Positions 58,867-64,000 of a stretch of DNA of 64,000 nucleotides are shown piece after piece (position 1 is the first letter of the stretch; every line of letters starts with the position of its first letter). Under the pieces are notes generated by a model, which was not told the origin of the DNA, made no database searches, and saw nothing but the letters and a program-made list of their open reading frames with translations. This DNA comes from Bog-756 sp963845485. GTDB lineage: Bacteria > Actinomycetota > Acidimicrobiia > Acidimicrobiales > RAAP-2. A program made the position numbers and the translations under genes. Where the stretch lies: contig CAWJSI010000001.1 in assembly GCA_963845485.1 (NCBI GenBank), forward strand, positions 248,001 to 312,000, written 5' to 3'.

Positions 58867-60675
58867 TCAGTTGTGCAGGGCCTTCCACCACCATGTGGGC
58901 TGGGCCACCCGGTGGACCAGTCGCAAGGGCACGGTGACGGCTTCGTGTCCCAGCGTGAACCGGACGGTTCCGGCCTCCACGCCCGACCCGCTCGTTCCTG
59001 TGGCCGGTGCGGCCGCCGTGCTGACAGCGACCCGCTGGCCCGGTAGCCCGACCAGCACGGCCGACCGGGTGGCGACGGCCGGCACCTCGCGGTGGATGCC
59101 ACCCCAATCCACACTGGCCATGCGCACGACGCTTCCCTTGGCCACCGCAGGGACAGCCACGATGGCCGCTTCGGAGGTGTCCAAGAGCCGCTCCACGATC
59201 GGGCCGGTGTAGAGCAGCGGATACTGCGCCTCGATGGCGCTGTACGGGGCGGGAGCTGTTGTGGTGGTGGAGGGGACGGGAGTCGTGGTCGTGGTCGTCG
59301 TCGTGGTCGTCGGCGGAACCGTGGTGGTGGCGCCGGCCGGGGGAACCGTGGCGGGCGGAGCGGGGGCCGGCGGCGGAGGTTCGCTCTGGGCCAGAGCCGA
59401 CGCCAGCACCAGGACCGAGCGCCCCTCGATGGTCCGGTAGGCGGCCAGCACCATGCAGCCCGCCGCCTGTGACGTGTAGCCGGACTTCACGCCGACGATC
59501 CCGTCGGTGCCGATCAGTTTGACGACGTTGTGGATCACACCGGCCAGGGGAAGGTTTGCCGTGGGCATGGCCACGACGGTGGCGAAGGCTGGAATGGCCA
59601 TACCCGCGGCGGCAAAGCGCAGCATGTCGGCGGCAGTGGAGACTGATGCGGGATCGAAGCCGCTGGCGTCGGCGTAGTGGGTCTCGTCAGCGCCGAGCGC
59701 CGAGGCCAGTGCGTTCATCTTGGCCACGAAGGCGGTCTCCGACCCGGCATCCCAGACCGCCAGGGTGTACGCAGCGTCATTGGCCGATTGGATCAGGAGG
59801 CCCTCCAACAACTGCTGTTCGGTGAGCGTCTCACCGGCCTGCAAGGGGATGTTGGTCTCGTCGTTCTCCAGGTCCACGTCGAACTGGTTGGCCTCGTCCG
59901 GCGTGATGGTGATGGTGGGTCCACTGCTGTTGTCCGCCAATGGGTGGTCCCGCAGGACCACCACGGCGGTGGCCATCTTGGCCAGCGAAGCGATGGGTAC
60001 TGGCCCCTCGAGCGAGGACTGCTGGGCATAGCCGAGGGAGGGGATCTCGACCGCGGCCTGACCGCTGGACGGCCAGGGCGGCGAGGGAGCGGCCCCCGGC
60101 ACGACGAGCGTGGTCGAGCGCCCTGAGGGAATGGTGGGCTGGGCCACGGGACGGTTGATCCGTTGGTCGACGAGTAGCCCTGCGGCTACGAGGACCAGGG
60201 CTACCGCCACCAGCAGGGACCAGAGGATCCGGCGCCGCCTGCGACGTCGTCTCGTTTTCTGCGGCCGCTCCACCGACGCGATGGAGTGAGGTGGCGAACC
60301 GCTGACGCCCGGGGCACTGTCGGGCGCATCGGCGACCGGGCGAACGCCCGCCGGCTCGGCGGCCGGAGTCGCTATACCGGCCAAGGGCGTGGCTATACCG
60401 GCCAGGTCGGGTCCGGACAGGCCCAGGGCCGGCTCGGCCTCCGACGACGCGGTGGACACCACCTCCGACGCAGGCGCGTCGGTAGTCGACGTTCCGTCGT
60501 TGGTCCCGGCGTTGACGGAAAGTCGCTCGGGGTCGGTTCCGGTTTCCTCGCCGGACGTCACGGGATCCTCGAATAGGCGGCGCTTACCGACATGGCTGTG
60601 GCCTTCACTCGATGGGTTGTCCCCCCTCGGTCGACCGCCCATGGGTGTCGAGCCCGGACGGGATCCTCGGTGCAT
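58867..60675 (-). CDS. D-alanyl-D-alanine carboxypeptidase with long N-terminal and Thr-rich linkers
   Basis: A 602-residue penicillin-binding protein. Residues 1-140 are a cytoplasmic, low-complexity region with a repeated LAGIATP and an eight-Arg block before one TM helix (LLVAVALVLVAAGLLV). The peptidase has Ser230-x-x-Lys233 (SLAK), the SxN at 297-299 (SAN) and KSG at 397-399. A Thr/Pro linker of about 30 residues (ten consecutive Thr) joins a C-terminal beta domain of about 110 residues. It trims D-Ala from cell-wall stem peptides outside the membrane. Its neighbours are cell-surface proteins. Confidence 0.9.
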   Translation of the reverse strand: MHRGSRPGSTPMGGRPRGDNPSSEGHSHVGKRRLFEDPVTSGEETGTDPERLSVNAGTNDGTSTTDAPASEVVSTASSEAEPALGLSGPDLAGIATPLAGIATPAAEPAGVRPVADAPDSAPGVSGSPPHSIASVERPQKTRRRRRRRRILWSLLVAVALVLVAAGLLVDQRINRPVAQPTIPSGRSTTLVVPGAAPSPPWPSSGQAAVEIPSLGYAQQSSLEGPVPIASLAKMATAVVVLRDHPLADNSSGPTITITPDEANQFDVDLENDETNIPLQAGETLTEQQLLEGLLIQSANDAAYTLAVWDAGSETAFVAKMNALASALGADETHYADASGFDPASVSTAADMLRFAAAGMAIPAFATVVAMPTANLPLAGVIHNVVKLIGTDGIVGVKSGYTSQAAGCMVLAAYRTIEGRSVLVLASALAQSEPPPPAPAPPATVPPAGATTTVPPTTTTTTTTTTPVPSTTTTAPAPYSAIEAQYPLLYTGPIVERLLDTSEAAIVAVPAVAKGSVVRMASVDWGGIHREVPAVATRSAVLVGLPGQRVAVSTAAAPATGTSGSGVEAGTVRFTLGHEAVTVPLRLVHRVAQPTWWWKALHN

Positions 60676-60774
60676 GGTAAACGCCGCGTCGATCCGAGTC
60701 CTGCATGACTTCCCAGCTGCCTGGAGTGCGCGAGGTCGTCCCGCACGCCGCCCACCTCGACGTCCAAAGGAGCG

Positions 60775-61416
60775 CTACGCCTGGGCGGCAGGCGGAGGCG
60801 GCGGACGCGTCGGAGGCGGTGGCGGTGGCGGTGGCGGCGGGGGTGGTGTCGAGCCCGAGACGGTGTCGCTGGGTGCGAAGACGCTGCGCGAGGTACTCGG
60901 TGGTGGCGGTGGCGAGCCGATGACCGCGTCGCTGGGTGCGAAGACGCTTCGGGCCGTGGTAGGAGGTGGCGGCGCCACCAGTGGCGAACTCATGGCAAAC
61001 AAGGTGTCCGGTGGTGGCGACCACCGTTGATCGCTGGTCGACGTTGCGCCGGCCGAGCGATTCCCCCTCCTCCGCAGCAGGACGAAGCCGACCACGGTGA
61101 TGCCGGCCGACACCACGAGGACCGGAATGGCCAACAAGGCCCGGTCGTTCGTCGCCGTCTGGCACTCGTTCACAAATTGGTTCCACTGGGCTCGGGCCGC
61201 GGCCCGGGTGGCGGGGGGCTCGGCACCGGCACCGATCGAACCCGGGTCGACAAGAGCTTCGATGGCCGTCTCCGAACCCCGGCCCGGCCCGCAGGTACCC
61301 CCGACGGCCGGAGCCGGCAGCTCGGACCACAAGGCGGTGAGGGCCACGGCGACACCGAAGAGACCCACGAAGATCAACGTCAGCGCGGCCCAGGAGATCT
61401 CCGAGCGCTGCTTCAT
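60775..61416 (-). CDS. Membrane protein with proline-rich tail
   Basis: A 213-residue protein from ATG 61416. It has an N-terminal TM (LTLIFVGLFGVAVALTALW), an external domain with two Cys (GGTCGPG and NECQTA) that may pair, a second TM (LLAIPVLVVSAGITVVGFVL) and a cytoplasmic tail. The tail contains two near-identical RSVFAPSD units, then a run of 12 Pro and further Pro. I do not recognise the family. It lies between the carboxypeptidase and, divergently, the NlpC/P60 protein. Confidence 0.65.
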   Translation of the reverse strand: MKQRSEISWAALTLIFVGLFGVAVALTALWSELPAPAVGGTCGPGRGSETAIEALVDPGSIGAGAEPPATRAAARAQWNQFVNECQTATNDRALLAIPVLVVSAGITVVGFVLLRRRGNRSAGATSTSDQRWSPPPDTLFAMSSPLVAPPPPTTARSVFAPSDAVIGSPPPPPSTSRSVFAPSDTVSGSTPPPPPPPPPPPPTRPPPPPAAQA

Positions 61417-61587
61417 CGGGAGCCACCGTGCATCCTGACAATCGTAGGCGTAGGAGGGCTTCCGGAGAGGTCGGGGTGCGGACTTCGCCGCGGGCAGTGA
61501 CAGTGGCCAGACCATCCGGTCAGGGCTGCGCAGGCCAGGTCAGTAGGATTGCGGATGAGGCCGAGGTGCCTCCACGGGAGGGGTTCC

Positions 61588-62931
61588 ATGCCAGCACGGT
61601 CCATGTTCTTGAAGTTGGCGATGGCGTTGGCCGGGGCGCTTGTCCTCACCTTCTCCCTCCTGAGCGTCTCCCTGGCTGTCGATACATCCGGGGCCGGTGC
61701 CTCGACTCTGGGCGACCAGATCGTGGCCTTCGCCGCCTCGCAGGCCGGTGTGCCGTACTGCAACGGCGGCGGGGGCATCAACGGCCCGAGCTACGGGGGC
61801 GACAACCAACCCGGGTGCGGTCCCGGCACCAAAGGGTTCGACTGCATGAGTCTGGTCCAGTTCGCCGTCTACCAGGCCACTGGCATCGTCCTCCCCGGCG
61901 ACGGCAGCCAGAAGGCCGGCGCGGGAACCTTCATCCCTCCCGAGGCCACCTACGCCGGGGACATGGCCGATCTCCTCCCCGGTGACGCCGTCTTCTGGGG
62001 TGGTGGAGGCATCGACTCCTTCGCCCACTCGGGCATCTACGCGGGCGATGGTGAGGTATGGGACGCCGTGGACGTGAACATCCCTGTCCAAGAGCACTCG
62101 CTGTCCTACCTCGGCAACCTCTACCGGTACGACGGCGCCATGCGGTATCCGGGCACCGGTGGTGGTGCCCCGACCGCCACGTCCGGCGGGCTGGTGACGC
62201 CTGTGGTGAGCATGGCCTCGACCCCGGACGGCGGTGGCTACTGGCTCACCGATGCCGCCGGCGGGGTATCCGCCCACGGCTCGGCCGTGAACTACGGCTC
62301 CATGGCCGGACACATCCTGAACGCCCCCATCGCCCACATCGTCTCCACCCCGGACGGGGGTGGATACTGGCTGGTGGCCTCGGACGGCGGGATCTTCTCG
62401 TTCGGTGACGCCCCGTTCTTCGGCTCGATGGGCGGCCAGCACCTCAACGCTCCCGTCGTCGACATCGCCCCGACCCCGGACGGGGGTGGGTACTGGCTGG
62501 TGGCCTCGGACGGCGGGATCTTCTCGTTCGGTGACGCCCGGTTCCAGGGGTCCATGGGCGGACGACATCTGAACGATCCGATCGTGGGCATCAGCACCGA
62601 CGACGCCACCGAGGGCTACTGGCTGGTGGCGACCGATGGGGGGATCTTCTCGTTCGGCGCGCCCTTCCTCGGCAGCACCGGCAATCTGCGGCTCACCCGG
62701 CCGGTCAACGGCATGACCTCGTTGGCCAACGGACAGGGCTACTGGTTCGTGGCCTCCGACGGCGGTGTCTTCGCCGAGGGCAGCGCCCCGTTCCGGGGAT
62801 CGATGGGTGGGTCGACACTCAGTGCCCCGGTCGTAGGGATGGCCACCGATCCCGCCACGGGGGGCTACTGGCTGGTGGCGTCCGACGGCGGCATCTTCAG
62901 CTTCGGCGCGCCGTTCTACGGTGCCGGCTGA
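61588..62931 (+). CDS. Secreted NlpC/P60 protein with tandem GGGYWLVASDGG repeats
   Basis: A 447-residue exported protein. GGGAGGGG precedes ATG 61588, and a signal peptide (LKLAMALAGALVLTFSLL) follows. Residues about 40-190 are an NlpC/P60 peptidase with catalytic Cys86 (KGFDCMSL) and His147 (SFAHSGIYAG). From about residue 205 to the end come six tandem beta units of roughly 40 residues, with signatures GGGYWLVASDGGIFSFG or variants. The enzyme probably cuts peptidoglycan stem peptides, and the repeats form a propeller or wall-binding module. Such repeats are common in Acidimicrobiia. Confidence 0.9.
   Translation: MPARSMFLKLAMALAGALVLTFSLLSVSLAVDTSGAGASTLGDQIVAFAASQAGVPYCNGGGGINGPSYGGDNQPGCGPGTKGFDCMSLVQFAVYQATGIVLPGDGSQKAGAGTFIPPEATYAGDMADLLPGDAVFWGGGGIDSFAHSGIYAGDGEVWDAVDVNIPVQEHSLSYLGNLYRYDGAMRYPGTGGGAPTATSGGLVTPVVSMASTPDGGGYWLTDAAGGVSAHGSAVNYGSMAGHILNAPIAHIVSTPDGGGYWLVASDGGIFSFGDAPFFGSMGGQHLNAPVVDIAPTPDGGGYWLVASDGGIFSFGDARFQGSMGGRHLNDPIVGISTDDATEGYWLVATDGGIFSFGAPFLGSTGNLRLTRPVNGMTSLANGQGYWFVASDGGVFAEGSAPFRGSMGGSTLSAPVVGMATDPATGGYWLVASDGGIFSFGAPFYGAG
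62200..62931 (+). repeat. Six tandem protein repeats, about 120 bp each
   Basis: Units contain GGYWLVASDGGIFSFG-like cores at about 62230, 62356, 62482, 62608, 62740 and 62860. Spacing is about 120-132 bases. Copies two and three are nearly identical at the DNA level (GGTACTGGCTGGTGGCCTCG-type stretch), which suggests recent duplication. Confidence 0.7.
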
Positions 62932-62955
62932 CAGGAACTTCGCCGCGAGGCGGGG

Positions 62956-63774
62956 TCAGAGCACCAGGGCGGCGAGCTGGTCCATCGACTCGAGCCAGGC
63001 ATCGAGCTCCCGGCGCCACGGTGCCGAGACGACGTGCTGAATACCGGCTTCCTGATAGGCAGCGAGTTCCTCTTTGATCCGGCCGTGGTCCATTCCCTGG
63101 GGGTCCCACCCCGTGCGCAGCGAGACGGGGAAGTCCGTGTCGGGATGGTCCTGTCGGATGCGGGCGACGACCGGCGCCGCCTGCTCGGGTGTGAGACCGA
63201 CGGCCTGGTAGCCGTCGCCCCGCTGCGCCACGCGACGGTAGGCGGGCTCACTGCTCCCGCCGACCCAGATAGCGATGGGATGGGCCGGCTTGGGCAGGAT
63301 CCGCATGTCGTCGAAGGAGGTGTGCTGGCCGTGGAAGGTCACCGGGTCCTCGCTCCATACCGCGCGGAACAGGTCGATGGCCTCATCGAGGCGTCCTCCG
63401 CGATTGTGGAAGTCGTAGCCGAGTGCCCGGTACTCGAGCTCGGACCAACCCACACCCACCACGATGGTCACTCGGCCCCGTGAGAGGGCGTCCAGACTGG
63501 CGAGCGAGTTGGCCAGCTCCAGGGGATTGTGGGTGGGGACCACGAGCACACTCGTCCCGAGGCCGATCCTGTCGGTGACCGCCGCCGCCCATGTCAACGT
63601 GACCAGGGGATCGAACAGGTAGGGAGACGGGTAGTCCTGGGACGCCGGGTGGACGATGTGGTCGCTGACCCAGAGGTCGGCGAACCCCAGCTCCTCGGCG
63701 TGTTGGGCCGCCCGGGTTATGGCGTCGGGCCCGGCCACTCGGCCGTACTGGGGGAGGTGGACTCCGACCTGCAT
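62956..63774 (-). CDS. LLM-class F420-type oxidoreductase
   Basis: A 272-residue luciferase-like enzyme from ATG 63774 (MQVGVHLPQYGRVAGPDAIT). Landmarks are LGFADLWVSDHIVHP, IGLGTSVLVVPTHNPLELAN, GRVTIVVGVGWSELEYRALG and HPIAIWVGGSSEPAYRRVAQRGDGY. Pattern and length match F420-dependent reductases and dehydrogenases of actinobacteria. It is a different subgroup from the enzyme at 43.3 kb. Substrate unknown. It converges with the NlpC/P60 gene, 24 bases away. Confidence 0.9.
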   Translation of the reverse strand: MQVGVHLPQYGRVAGPDAITRAAQHAEELGFADLWVSDHIVHPASQDYPSPYLFDPLVTLTWAAAVTDRIGLGTSVLVVPTHNPLELANSLASLDALSRGRVTIVVGVGWSELEYRALGYDFHNRGGRLDEAIDLFRAVWSEDPVTFHGQHTSFDDMRILPKPAHPIAIWVGGSSEPAYRRVAQRGDGYQAVGLTPEQAAPVVARIRQDHPDTDFPVSLRTGWDPQGMDHGRIKEELAAYQEAGIQHVVSAPWRRELDAWLESMDQLAALVL

Positions 63775-63887
63775 CTGCACGCTTCTTTCCCGGGCATCGA
63801 TAGAGGACTCGGTGCCGCGGGCGCCAACTCTACCGGCGTCATCCCAGGAGCCGGTCGTCAAATCGGCCTGAGGTCCAGTCGTTTCGC

Positions 63888-64000
63888 TCAGTTCGAACCG
63901 GCGTCGGCGGGTGATGACCCCGCGTGGACTCGCACCTCGTGCACGACCGTTGCCACCGCGGGGACCACCAGGACGGGGGCCTCCTCGGGGGAGACCTCCG
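63888..64000 (-). CDS. Unknown protein, C-terminal fragment (runs off the window)
   Basis: On the minus strand the frame ending with TGA at 63890-63888 is open to the edge, giving 37 residues with normal actinobacterial codon use (EEAPVLVVPAVATVVHEVRV, then a Ser/Pro/Ala tail). The rest lies beyond the right edge. It precedes the LLM gene on the same strand by about 110 bases. Too little is visible to identify. Confidence 0.45.
   Translation of the reverse strand, partial: EVSPEEAPVLVVPAVATVVHEVRVHAGSSPADAGSN

Noticed and set aside
59280..59320. Repeated GTGGTCGT run as a regulatory repeat
   Set aside because: It encodes the Thr-rich linker of the carboxypeptidase on the minus strand.
1..64000. 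tRNA, rRNA, CRISPR, transposase or phage genes
   Set aside because: None was seen: no cloverleaf-like stretch, no short regular repeat-spacer array, and no transposase or integrase motifs in any frame that reads as coding.

Overview
The window is chromosomal DNA of a high-GC actinobacterium. Several features point to class Acidimicrobiia or a close relative: strong G/C preference at third codon positions, actinobacterial families (Ddn-like deazaflavin enzyme, two LLM F420-type flavin enzymes, PspC sensor kinase, DUF1707, Eis-like acetyltransferase, Ku plus split LigD), many apparently leaderless genes, and a secreted NlpC/P60 protein with GGGYWLVASDGG repeats. The assignment is inferred from protein style, not from a marker gene. 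No rRNA, tRNA, CRISPR array, insertion sequence, phage or replication origin was seen. Genes are packed on both strands and most gaps are under 200 bases.

Layout. 1-5.2 kb: end of a secreted protein, hydrolases, a lipoprotein-like protein, DHFR, a Tat esterase and a Ddn-like enzyme. 5.2-7.4 kb: a DHA2 efflux pump divergent from its MarR regulator with a well-formed operator/promoter region. 7.4-10.7 kb: a DksA/TraR zinc finger, a cupin, then an SDR/QueA-like pair divergent from soxR, with a textbook 19-bp-spacer SoxR promoter. 10.8-21.2 kb: a hydrolase, a C26 gamma-glutamyl hydrolase, and a translationally coupled operon (GCS2/ATP-grasp fusion, asparagine-synthase-like amidotransferase, S9 peptidase) that looks like an amidated-peptide or osmolyte pathway; then a lipid kinase and an AI-2E family permease. 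21.4-25.3 kb: non-homologous end joining (Ku, an unknown small protein, LigD phosphoesterase-ligase, LigD polymerase). 25.8-32.2 kb: a MacB/FtsX-type ABC exporter, DUF1707 and PspC proteins divergent from a PspC histidine kinase and LuxR-type regulator, with a palindrome between them; this looks like an envelope-stress module. 32.2-33.1 kb: a small membrane protein and a hemerythrin, each with a stress-sigma-like promoter.

33.2-37.6 kb: Eis-like acetyltransferase, a second DHA2 pump divergent from a TetR gene with three operators spaced exactly 23 bp, and another TetR. 37.7-39.3 kb: a secreted alpha/beta hydrolase broken by a one-base frameshift. 39.6-49.1 kb: HTH protein, GH5 glycosidase, a paired MaoC hydratase, XRE regulator, LLM enzyme, monooxygenase, DMT permease, SDR, SnoaL-like protein, methyltransferase and enoyl-CoA hydratase. 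49.1-55.2 kb: aldo/keto reductase, VOC protein, DUF5996, SDR, zinc alcohol dehydrogenase, patatin and a small zinc-ribbon protein. 55.4-57.4 kb: alkylation repair (Ada-AlkA fusion plus Ogt). 57.4-64 kb: a TIM-barrel protein, VOC protein, D,D-carboxypeptidase, proline-rich membrane protein, the NlpC/P60 repeat protein, a second LLM enzyme and the end of an unknown gene.

The most notable items are the peptide/amide operon at 12.6-18.8 kb, the SoxR-controlled QueA-like gene, and the operator arrays at the divergent regulator/pump junctions. All calls come from reading the sequence; no database search was run.
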